Origin: Scatosoma sp045660265
GTDB lineage: Bacteria; Bacillota; Clostridia; Christensenellales; Borkfalkiaceae
NCBI GenBank assembly: GCA_045660265.1
Contig: JAZRDM010000017.1
Span: 23,992-87,991 of the forward strand
Direction of reading: 5' to 3'
DNA: 64,000 bases
Shown here: positions 42,676 through 51,900 of the stretch, piece after piece
Layout of the letters: each line of letters starts with the position of its first letter
How positions within the stretch are numbered: the stretch's first letter is position 1
Position numbers and translations under genes: made by a program
The notes under the pieces: generated by a model
What the model was told of the DNA's origin: nothing
Databases searched by the model: none
The model's input: the letters and a program-made list of their open reading frames with translations, nothing else

Positions 42676-43161
42676 ATGGAAAGAAAAATAATTATAAAAA
42701 ACGGAGAGGGGCGTTACGATACGCCTCTCTTTACTTTAAGCGATAACGAGAGTCTAAAAATAACGATTGATATGCATTTGTCGAAAGATGGAATGTATCG
42801 TTATATGGCGCAGCACGGGCAAGAAAAGATGTGCATTGTTTTGGCGGATAAGTCGATGGTCGAATTATCTGCTGAGTGGCTTAAAAAAGGTGGCGTAGAG
42901 CCGATTATTTCCACGCTTGAATATTGTGACAAGACGGGCACGGTTATCTATAAAAAGTACAATATAGAGCCTTTGAACGTCCTTGAACGCGGCGTAAATA
43001 AAGAGTATTCCGCGGCGATTCAAGCATTGGAAAAAGCGTTTGAGGAGTTTAAAGAGGAAAGAGTGGGAGATTTGAAAACCTTCAAAGACTCGATCGAACA
43101 AATTAACAATAAACTGCAACAGTTTGAAGACGACGGTGTGCCCGTTCTTACAGAAAAATAA
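42676..43161 (+). CDS. Small tail-region protein with C-terminal coiled coil
   Basis: 161 aa from ATG 42676, with GAGGTG upstream. Beta-rich front half and a C-terminal coiled coil (AIQALEKAFEEFKEER). Resembles short baseplate or fibre accessory proteins; unassigned. Confidence 0.6.
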   Translation: MERKIIIKNGEGRYDTPLFTLSDNESLKITIDMHLSKDGMYRYMAQHGQEKMCIVLADKSMVELSAEWLKKGGVEPIISTLEYCDKTGTVIYKKYNIEPLNVLERGVNKEYSAAIQALEKAFEEFKEERVGDLKTFKDSIEQINNKLQQFEDDGVPVLTEK

Positions 43162-43174
43162 CAAGGAGATTATT

Positions 43175-43891
43175 ATGAGAAAGAAAATGTTAATTCTTGC
43201 CGTCATTTGCGGCGTGTTTGTTTTTGGGTTTACGGCAAAAGGAACCGTTTGCGCGAAGGCAGAAGAGCCTGTAATAAGTGAAAGTGTTGTGATCGATAAC
43301 ACCGCCGATAGCTCTGTTGAGTTGGAGAGCGGTAAAGATACCGACGAGGAAATCGAGACTACGCTGGGTGGATCTCTTGACGAACTTCTTGGAAAAGAAA
43401 TGACCAACGAAGAAAAGTTGGAGATTATTCTCGATATAGCCGAAGTCTTTGCAATAAAGGCGGATGTAAACGACGAGTGGACGGAGGCAGTGGAAAATCT
43501 TAAAAATGCAGCAAGTGAAAAGAAAGTCGATTTAATGGTTTTTGTATCATGCGGCGAGATATTACTGCTCCTGGCGTACATTATTGTAAAAGCGGTGAAT
43601 AAGGCGAGAAAAGCAAAGACTGATACGACAGCAATCGATTTGGCGTCGATAAAAACGGCGAGCGGGCAGCAGACCAAAGCCGTCAACGCGTTAATCAAAG
43701 AAGAAGAAAACGTTGCCGCAGGCGTGCAGGATAATACGAACCGCGAGAAAAATTTGGCGTCGGCGATTGAATTGCAAAACGTTGCGTTGCGGAGCTTGAT
43801 CCATGGAATCCAGTTGAAACAAGACTTCCGCGAAGAAGGATTAAAAGCATTGCGTGAATCGGACGAGCATTGCGATAATGCAAAGAAATAA
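43175..43891 (+). CDS. Secreted or membrane-anchored phage protein
   Basis: 238 aa from ATG 43175 (CAAGGAG upstream). N-terminal signal peptide (MLILAVICGVFVFGFTA, cleavage near AKAEE), an acidic region, one internal membrane helix (about residues 122-143) and a helical C-terminus. Possibly lysis- or exclusion-related; no enzyme motif. Confidence 0.6.
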   Translation: MRKKMLILAVICGVFVFGFTAKGTVCAKAEEPVISESVVIDNTADSSVELESGKDTDEEIETTLGGSLDELLGKEMTNEEKLEIILDIAEVFAIKADVNDEWTEAVENLKNAASEKKVDLMVFVSCGEILLLLAYIIVKAVNKARKAKTDTTAIDLASIKTASGQQTKAVNALIKEEENVAAGVQDNTNREKNLASAIELQNVALRSLIHGIQLKQDFREEGLKALRESDEHCDNAKK

Positions 43892-43902
43892 GAGGTGGGG
43901 CT

Positions 43903-44343
43903 ATGACATTTAAGCATTCAAAGCGATGGTATTTTTTTGCGAGTTTGTTTGCAAAGCTTGGCGCCTATGCTTTCTGTGTTTGCCCTCCGTTGATTGCGGC
44001 AATTGTCAATTTTCCGATTATGATTACGAAGAATAGTGATAGCACGGTATCGATTGCATTTATAATTGCGGTCGTAATATCGTTAGCTGTGGTCCTGCAA
44101 GCTGTGATTAAAGCGTTCAAAAATAACGGATTACTCGCAGTTGCGGTTATTCTTGCCTTGGTTGCCGGGGTATTGGTATGCGTTTATAATATGGAGAAAT
44201 CAACAATCGAAGGACTTGCGTGGGTGGCTGGCTGCGGTGCTGTTGGAATTCTAATAGCGATCGGGTTATTTAAGCTCCATGATGTTTGGAATAATTTATA
44301 TCAGCATTGCGGGGAAGTTTACGGGGTGATTGAGACGAAATGA
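43903..44343 (+). CDS. Four-helix membrane protein, possible holin
   Basis: 146 aa, four hydrophobic helices and short charged ends. Size and topology allow a holin, but no lysin accompanies it. GAGGTGG precedes the ATG; it overlaps the next start (ATGA). Confidence 0.5.
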   Translation: MTFKHSKRWYFFASLFAKLGAYAFCVCPPLIAAIVNFPIMITKNSDSTVSIAFIIAVVISLAVVLQAVIKAFKNNGLLAVAVILALVAGVLVCVYNMEKSTIEGLAWVAGCGAVGILIAIGLFKLHDVWNNLYQHCGEVYGVIETK

Positions 44344-45326
44344 GTGTAGAACAGATTCCTCAAGAAGAGGAGAAAACCATAGAAAAATATACGGTTTACA
44401 CAAAGGCGCCGACTCCCAAGACGGTAAACTCTATATTGTTTATTGCCGCGGTTATTATATTTATCGCCGTGGTTCTCTCTTATTTCGTCGAAGATCTCGG
44501 CATCTTTGCAAATTTGAGTCTTAAAGAGATTACGTTCGGCGGCGCTTGGGTGGCGATTGGTTGTTTTTCGATTTCGGAGATCATAAAGAAAATAGCAATC
44601 AATCGCGCCAAACAGACAGATATCTATCGAGAGATTAAAGAAAAAACAGATAAAAGGTTGGAACGTTATTCGCGCGGAGGATATCTTACTTATGCGAGCG
44701 ACTATTGCCAAGCGTATAGCGATTTAGCCTTAAAGGAAGATAGAAAAAATTTTCTCGCTGCGGTTGGAATCGATTATGCTGTATATGAGAGAGACTATCT
44801 CGCAAAATCAATGTGGTCTTTGCAACGCACGTATAAGCAATTATCGTTTAAGCAACTGGTGGCAATTTCGCAGGCAAACGCCGTTAAGCGTGTTTACTAT
44901 AATGCTGATTTTTTACGAACGACTGTCAAGGTCAAGAAGGGAACAGCGCCGTCCGATATGTATAACTCGGAAAAAATGAACACGTGGAAGACGATAAAGA
45001 GCTTTGTTATGTCGATAGTTGGCGGTATCTTTGCTTTTTCTATCGCGCATGATCTCGTCGTTTCGTTTGATATGGCGACGGTCATTGAAGTGGGAATAAA
45101 GGTCGCTGTTATTATTATGTCGGGGGCGTTTTCTGCCGCATTCGGTTGGAACTTGGTTATGGACACAGAAATCAGTAGAATGAATTTGCAACTGGCGGAA
45201 AGTAAGGCGTGTATTAAGTGGTCAATAAAAAAACATCCAGAATATTTTTCTGACAAAGCCGATCCGTTCACTGATGATGATAAAGAGAATTTGCAGGCAA
45301 ATACAAAAACAGAAGATAAGCAATAA
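44340..45326 (+). CDS. Polytopic membrane protein, last prophage gene
   Basis: 328 aa: an acidic N-terminus, two helices near residues 30-82, a ~120-residue cytoplasmic domain, two more helices near 218-272 and a charged tail. Overlaps the previous stop. No known family. Third membrane protein in a row at the end of the late operon. Confidence 0.6.
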   Translation: MSVEQIPQEEEKTIEKYTVYTKAPTPKTVNSILFIAAVIIFIAVVLSYFVEDLGIFANLSLKEITFGGAWVAIGCFSISEIIKKIAINRAKQTDIYREIKEKTDKRLERYSRGGYLTYASDYCQAYSDLALKEDRKNFLAAVGIDYAVYERDYLAKSMWSLQRTYKQLSFKQLVAISQANAVKRVYYNADFLRTTVKVKKGTAPSDMYNSEKMNTWKTIKSFVMSIVGGIFAFSIAHDLVVSFDMATVIEVGIKVAVIIMSGAFSAAFGWNLVMDTEISRMNLQLAESKACIKWSIKKHPEYFSDKADPFTDDDKENLQANTKTEDKQ

Positions 45327-45327
45327 A

Positions 45328-45350
45328 AAGGAGAGAAAAATTCTCTCCTT
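45328..45350 (+). terminator. Hairpin at the end of the late operon
   Basis: AAGGAGAGAA-AAA-TTCTCTCCTT, perfect 10-bp stem without a T run; either a weak terminator or an mRNA end-protecting hairpin. Confidence 0.5.
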
Positions 45351-45368
45351 CAACAACAAAATCTTAAC

Positions 45369-45409
45369 GATATCATGATATCATATTTTTTGGGGAACGT
45401 TTGGGGAAC
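45369..45409 (+). repeat. Right arm: palindrome and paired TTTGGGGAAC integrase sites
   Basis: GATATCATGATATC (45369-45382) is a perfect palindrome. TTTGGGGAAC occurs at 45389-45398 and 45400-45409, same orientation as the left pair at 10207-10228; likely P-arm sites, 48 bp before the core. Confidence 0.7.
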
Positions 45410-45456
45410 AATCGCGGAATCCCTTATAAATAAAGGGGTTTTTAGGACTTCGGACA

Positions 45457-45481
45457 GGTTCGAATCCGCTTAGCTCCACCA
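45457..45481 (+). repeat. attR core, 25-bp direct repeat
   Basis: Identical to the 3' end of tRNA-Ala at 10088-10112; right boundary of the prophage. Confidence 0.93.
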
Positions 45482-45526
45482 CGGAAAAAAGGGACGGTTT
45501 TGCCGTCCCTTTTTTCCGTGGTGGAG
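45474..45526 (+). terminator. Original host terminator of the tRNA, 24-bp perfect stem
   Basis: 45474-45497 and 45503-45526 are perfect reverse complements around TTTTG. The stem contains the last bases of the tRNA (CTCCACCA), so the attachment core overlaps the terminator. Also contains an A6/T6 tract. Confidence 0.85.
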
Positions 45527-45697
45527 TATTCGTAAATCATTCTCAGCACATAATTCTAAATGTTTTTAGGTCTACTTTCAGGTAGAATCTTTAATTTTTT
45601 CAGAAAGGCCTTTCTTTAAAAAAGGAAGGCTTTTCTTTTAATTTTAAATAATCTATAAGACGAAATTATTGTTAATTGATGAAAATTATTTCTCAAT
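45527..45697 (+). other. AT-rich intergenic gap with a second terminator
   Basis: A hairpin at 45603-45638 (AAAGGCCTT paired with AAGGCTTT-like sequence, then TTTTCTTTT) is a further terminator. Otherwise AT-rich with no ORF. Confidence 0.5.
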
Positions 45698-45763
45698 TTC
45701 TTACTTTTTGAAACAAATATACCTATTTTATTGGTGGTATTGTATTTTTTAAGATGATATAAT
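45698..45763 (+). promoter_or_regulatory. Activator-type promoter of the surface-protein operon
   Basis: TTCTTACTTTTTGAAACAAA (45698-45717), 15 bp, GGTGGTAT (45733-45740), 17 bp, TATAAT (45758-45763). The -35 position lacks TTGACA. The same layout occurs at 53111-53176, which implies one activator. A further GAAACAAAA follows the -10 at 45764. Confidence 0.8.
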
Positions 45764-45805
45764 GAAACAAAAAGTATTTTTTATAAAACGCATAGGAGGG
45801 TATCT

Positions 45806-45922
45806 ATGAAAGAAAAATATGAGAAACCCATTATACAATTTATAGCTTTTGAGCCTGCGGATGTGCTTACCGTAAGTATTGAAGCTGGCGATAACGTAGT
45901 TGAAGATAATATCTTTGATTAA
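45806..45922 (+). CDS. 38-aa peptide ahead of the large surface protein
   Basis: AGGAGG 8 nt before ATG 45806. The peptide starts MKEKYEKPIIQFIAFEPADV and ends acidic (NVVEDNIFD). It resembles short clostridial peptides of the pattern KYEKPxIExxxFxxxDV found ahead of surface genes. It lies 20 bp upstream of the 2042-aa protein and shares its promoter. A leader peptide, a small effector or a RiPP-like precursor are possible; no Cys is present. Confidence 0.6.
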   Translation: MKEKYEKPIIQFIAFEPADVLTVSIEAGDNVVEDNIFD

Positions 45923-45942
45923 GAAAGGAGGGAATGTTTAGT

Positions 45943-48900
45943 ATGAAAATTTTATCTAAGATAAAAAGAATTATTCTTTCCGTATGCGCTGTTATTTGCG
46001 GCGTATCTTGCGTTGGCGCGGTGGCGGTAACAAGTGCTTTTTCAGGTAACGGAAATCAAGTGGTTACCAGCGCAGAAACTGTTGCTAGTGCTTCGGTGTC
46101 GGGTTGGTCGATATATAGTAGCAGTACGAACCTGCATCAAGTATCCCTTAACTTTGAAGGCTTTAAGGCGTACAATAGTGACGTTACGGCAGACCCTACC
46201 GATAGTACGTACGATTTTATCTATAACTATATAAAAATCAACGGAAAAACGATTAAAGAAATCAACACGAATACGGACACAAGCCAATGGGAGTGGACTT
46301 GGAGTACGCAAAAAAATAATGATAATTACAAAAAACCCATTGTTTTAAGAATTCAAAAGACGGAATTCCAGCTTCGTATCCATGATAGCTTCTATCAAGC
46401 GGCAATGGCAAGCGACGGGGAATTTGTGATTACGTATGATAAAGATTTGACTGTTGCGGGTTACGTTGTTGATGGTGAAACCTCTTATGCGTTAAACAAC
46501 GGGACTTGGACTAAGGTAGAATCGGCAGCAATCAAAGCACCTGTTACGGTAGAAGGCTGGTCGACGTATTCCACAAACCTTTTTCGTTTTTCTATTAAGT
46601 TCGCAGGTATTGATGCCTACAATGGAGACTCTACGGCAGATCCTACCGATAGTGCCTACGATTTTATATACGACTACATAAAAATAAACGGTAAAACGCT
46701 TGCGGAAATTAACGAAACGACGGATGTAAGCAGTTGGACTTGGCTTTGGAGTTCGCAACAAAATAACGATAACTTGAAAAAGCCTGCGATCATGAGAATT
46801 CAAAAGACAGAATTCCAGCTTCGTCTGCACGAGAACTTCTATAATGCTGTAATGGCAAAGGACGGTAAATTTGTCGTTACTTTTGACGAAGCGTTTACGG
46901 TTGCAGGGTACGTGGCAGATAGGGAAGTTTCCTATCAATTAGACGAAAGCAACGGCACTTGGAGTGAAGTAGTATTACCCAAGGAAGCGCCCGTTACGGT
47001 GAGCGGCTGGGCTGCATATACCGGCAATTTGACTCAGTTAACGATTAACTTCGCTGGTATCAACGCATATAATAGCAGTGCTGCAGCAAATCCTACCGAC
47101 CCTCAGTATAGCTTTGTTTATAACTATATTAAAATTAACGGTAAAACGCTTGCAGAAATTAACGAAGATACGGACACGAGCGGTTGGACTTGGGACTGGA
47201 ATGTACAAACAACGGAGCCAGATTACCAAAAGCCCGCTATTATGAGAATTTATGAGGATAAATTCCTGCTTCGTATTCACAATAATTTCTATAACGCGGA
47301 AATGGCAAGCGTGGGTAGATTTGTCATTACCATCGATAAGGAATTCTCAGTTGCAGGGTACGTGGCGGATAAAGAAACCTCGTATGTTTTAAGCGGCGAT
47401 ACTTGGAATGAGATAATCAAAGCGCCCGCTTCGGTGTCGGGTTGGTCGATATATGGTAGCAGTACGAACCTGCATCAAGTATCCCTCAACTTTGAAGGCT
47501 TTAAGGCGTACAATAGTGATGCTACGCCGGACCCTACCGATAGTACGTACGATTTTATCTATAACTACATTAAAATCAACGGAAAAACGATTAAAGAAAT
47601 CAACACGAATACGGACACAAGCAAATGGGAATGGACTTGGAGTACGCAAAAAAATAATGATAATTACAAAAAACCCATTGTTTTAAGAATTCAAAAGACG
47701 GAATTCCAGCTTCGTATTCATGATAGCTTCTATCAAGCGGCAATGGCAAGCGACGGTAAATTTGTCATTACCTTTGACGAAAGTCTTATGCTTGCAGGGT
47801 ACATGGTGGATAAGGAAGCCTCGTACCTCTTAAATGGCAGCGCATGGGAAAAAACTACTTGGGTTGATTCTGTAAAAGCTTCGATATCGGTTGTTGAAAA
47901 TATGGAATCGAAAAGCGGAACGTTGTACGAATACCTTATCTATTTTGAAGGCTTCAACGAAACCGTGAATTATGATCAGCCGGCGGCTGACGATTACGTA
48001 TTCCGCAATATGTACCTTAACGGCGTATCTATTCATGACATCAACGCAACCACGGACGTAAGCGGTTGGGACTGGGATAAATACCCTCAAGTAAATTATG
48101 GATATCTTCCTCAATACCGTTTGCCCGTTATTAGCTGTATTGATGAAAACGCATCGGTGGAAGGAGTTATGGAGCTTCGTATCCATAAGAACCTTATCAA
48201 CGAATTGTTGTTGCGCGACGGTGAGGTTATCTTGACCGTTAGCGAAGGCTTTGGATTAAACAACTGCGTTCTTGAAGAAGAAACGAGTTTAGAATTAGTT
48301 TCTTTAAAGGAAACGGAGCTCTCCGTAGTTTCTTGGGTGAAATACAAAGATGCATCCTTGTATGCGCTCACCCTCGAATTTGCAGGCTTTAATAAAAAGT
48401 ATGATTACGTAGGCGCTGCTATCAGCGAATATGTTTTAGGAAATATCCTCATCAATGGCAGATCGATTAGCGAAATCAACCAAAACACGAACGTAAACGG
48501 TTGGGCATGGGAAATATTCCCTCAGCCGAATGATGCAATTTACCAAAAAGCAATCCTTCCCTATATCAATGGCGAGGGTGTGATAGAGCTTCGCATTCAT
48601 AAGAATCTCTACGATCAAATTATTGCAAACTACGGTGCTTTGGAAGTTAGCGTAAGCGAAAATTTCCTTTGGAATGGTTATATCGATAGAGATGGCGCAA
48701 TTGCGATTAAGAAGGCGGATGATACGTTTGTAACCTCTAGGGTGGTTGTAGACGCAAACGAAATCAGCGTTTCGCGTTGGTCACAGGTAAATGGCCTTTC
48801 CTATTTTGATATCGTGTCCAGTCAACTCTTTACGGGCTGGGGATACGCTATGCACGAAAGCTCTCTCTATGACGGTCTTGCTGATTTAATTAGAATTAAT

Positions 48901-51900
48901 GGCAGAAGCCTCAAAGACATCAACGCTACGACGGACGTAAGCGGTTGGGAATGGAAGGTGTTCCCTTCGACGTTAGGCGCTGCTTATCAAAAGCCTATCG
49001 TAATGTATGCTGGTAACGAATATAATAGCGCTGGCGATTACGAAGGTAAGCAAGGCACTTTGGAATTGCGTATACACGACAATTACTGGAATACCATTAA
49101 AGAAGAAGGCTTAATTGTTACGCTTCCTGGCGGCTACTATTTCGAAATCGGCGGTACCATGTACGTGTTGAACGATACGGTAGACTATAAAAAAGACCCT
49201 TCCATCAATGGTTCTACGGGAACGGGCGGGTTTGAAACGATTGCGAATCCTAACGATTTCCAAATGGTAGACGGCGCGTCGATTCGTATGAAGGAAGGTT
49301 CGAGCGGTATTCGTTTCACGGCAATGGTTGCTCAATCGTATTTAGACGCATTGACGGCGGCAGGAAAAACCTATAGACTTATGATGGAAGTTACCCGTGA
49401 AAATGGGAAAACTGTTCAGTTAAATTGTACGAATAGCTACGAAGAAAAAGGGTATATCGTATACAACGTTGCCATTGTTAATTTGGCGCAAAGTTCGTAC
49501 ACGCTTACGTACACGGCAAAACCTTATATCGAAATTACGGATAATGGCGTAACGAAAAATATTTATACAGACACGATAGCCGTATCGAGAACGATTAACG
49601 ACATTGCGTACAGCGCATACATTGACATCAGCGAAACGTACGACGAGGAAAAATATCCTTACGAAATTATTTGGGAAGGGAAAACGCAGTATTCGCCTTA
49701 TACGTCTAGACAAAGAGAACTCTTGGCTAGCTATGTAACGGATGCGGTTCTTCTTTCTGACGGCGTTTATAAATTTGTAAACGAATCGAATGATAATTTC
49801 TTAATGCTTAGCGATAATGCGCAGGTAAACGCATTCTTTGAAGAATACGCAGATAGATTTGTTTACTATTATAAAAATTTGGCGGAATCGGAAGATTGTA
49901 TAACGGATACGGTTGTCGGCAACGCGTCTATGTCTTGGAAGGATTGGGAGGCAGAAAGTATTCTGTTTATAGATAGTTTGCATCTCAACGGTAACGATCA
50001 ACAATTCAGTAACGATATTGCAGGAGTAAAAGTAGATAAATACGGCTACGTTTGGGAAAGCGATTCTTATTTTGGGCAAGGCTGGAATTCGCCCACTTAC
50101 ATAGGCAGCCGCGCAACCACGAGCGATCCGTATTTTTCGGACGGTTGGGAGTTTGTAGATGGCAGAAAGAATAGTTCGATTCTCGCCGTTGACCCTAGCG
50201 CATATGGTTCGAGAGGTGCAAGCGATAGGGATTGGACGGTAAGCGGGGACGGTTCGTCCTTTGAATCCGCAACCGTACCGAATGGTATTCCCGGTTCGGC
50301 AGAAAACGGCTATTTCATTGTGAATACGCAAAATGCTAGCTATGTAACGTATTCGTTGCAAGATTCGAGTAATAACGGCGTGTTGCAAGCGGCGCATGCT
50401 CCTTTTGTGGAAATCGGCTTGGAATGGTTGATTGCAGAAGGTAGCGTTAACGAAATATACCTTGAATTTAAGTCGTCAAGCAAATTAAAATATACATCCT
50501 TGGCTCTTTCTCAATGGGCAACGACGGCAATCGACTTTACGCAAGATGTAAACGTTATGCATTTGTACGTTCCTGTATTTGAAAACTCTAACTGGACAGG
50601 GAAAATCGAAGGCTTGCGTGTAAAAGTTGAAGGGAGCTTCACGGGATATATCTATCTTGATTACGTACGCGGCGCTTACGATACGCGTATGATCGATACG
50701 AATACCTCCTTTATCAGTGCTGGCAGACAGCATTTTGAAAACACGGGCGACCTTGCGTTCTTGCAAGAAAATATCAACAATTATAGAAAGGCGTTGATGT
50801 TCCTTACCAACTATATGTCGGATAACGGACTTATCAACCTTGCTAACTTAGTAGGTCATAACGGTTCTGCGCAGGGCTTTGCAACTTCCTTGATTAGTAC
50901 GTACTGGGATATTGTTTCCCTTGCGCCTAACTCTTCGTACGTAAACGCATTGTATTATAAGGCGCTTTTGAATATGGCGTACTTAGAAGACGCTTTGACG
51001 GCAAATAATATCGTTGTGGCGGCTCCTACTGTGAAGACGACGTTGACGGGCTCGGATATTACGTATGGCTATACGTCAGCGCAGCTTCGTTCGATGGCTG
51101 CAACGGTAAAAACTGCCGTATCGGCTAACTTAAACGAAAGCGCAAAAACGGGATACTTTAAGACGTTTAATGTAACCATTAACGGCGAAACAATGGAAGC
51201 GGGCAGATTTATCGAAGGCTACTATGGCGATACGCAAATCGATTTTGGTGCAGTTGCTCTTAACTTGATGATTTTGGAATCGGGCGTGGCAACGGCTGAA
51301 CAAGAAGAAAAGGTATTGAACTGGATTGCAAGCATTGATAATCTTTACGAATACGTGTTTGCTCCTAAGACCAACACGGAAGATTTGGAAAATCAATATT
51401 GCTGGGCTTATGCTGCTGCAAACTACGGTGTATCTTGTCAAAACGGCGGTGCAATTCTCTTCGTAAGCTATTATGATATTTTAGCAAGAGCAAAAGTATT
51501 CGGTGCTGAAAACGCATTTGAAAGACTTTCTGCAATTATGCATTGGTTTGCTGACGTACAGGATGCGTTTGAAAAGTCGGGCGAAACGGATGCGGAAAAC
51601 TTCTTCTTGCCTTATTATGAAAACAGCGGACTTACGTTACAAGGCAGAAACGAAGAAGGCTCGCTTGGTTTACATGCAGAATTTATCGAAAACGCAATTC
51701 TTTACTCGGCAGTACCTAACGCATTCTTCGGTATGAATACCTATTACGGCGCAGACGGTTTGGTAATGCAAATTGCGCCCAACCTTCCTGAAGAAATCGG
51801 TACGTGGAAGATGGAACAAGTACGCTATGCGGGCTTGATTTACGACGTAGCAATCGGCAACGATTTCGTTCTCGTATGCAACGTAGAAGAAAATGCGGAA

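Larger units (their letters stand above)
10088..45481. mobile_element. Integrated tailed-phage-like prophage (~35.4 kb)
   Basis: Bounded by a perfect 25-bp direct repeat of the tRNA-Ala 3' end (10088-10112 and 45457-45481). Modules in order: minus-strand integrase and repressor; plus-strand early, recombination, replication, packaging, head, connector, tail and membrane-protein genes. The integrase frame, the CI/Cro switch with intact promoters and most head genes are uninterrupted. No tape-measure or endolysin gene is recognisable, so whether it makes infective particles is open. Confidence 0.93.

Noticed and set aside
42865..43917. Minus-strand open frame of ~350 codons opposite three late phage genes
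   Set aside because: Ser/Phe-rich shadow translation across several well-supported plus-strand genes with ribosome sites.
46090..47756. The 329-bp repeats as an insertion sequence
   Set aside because: They are in-frame protein modules with no terminal inverted repeats, target duplication or transposase.
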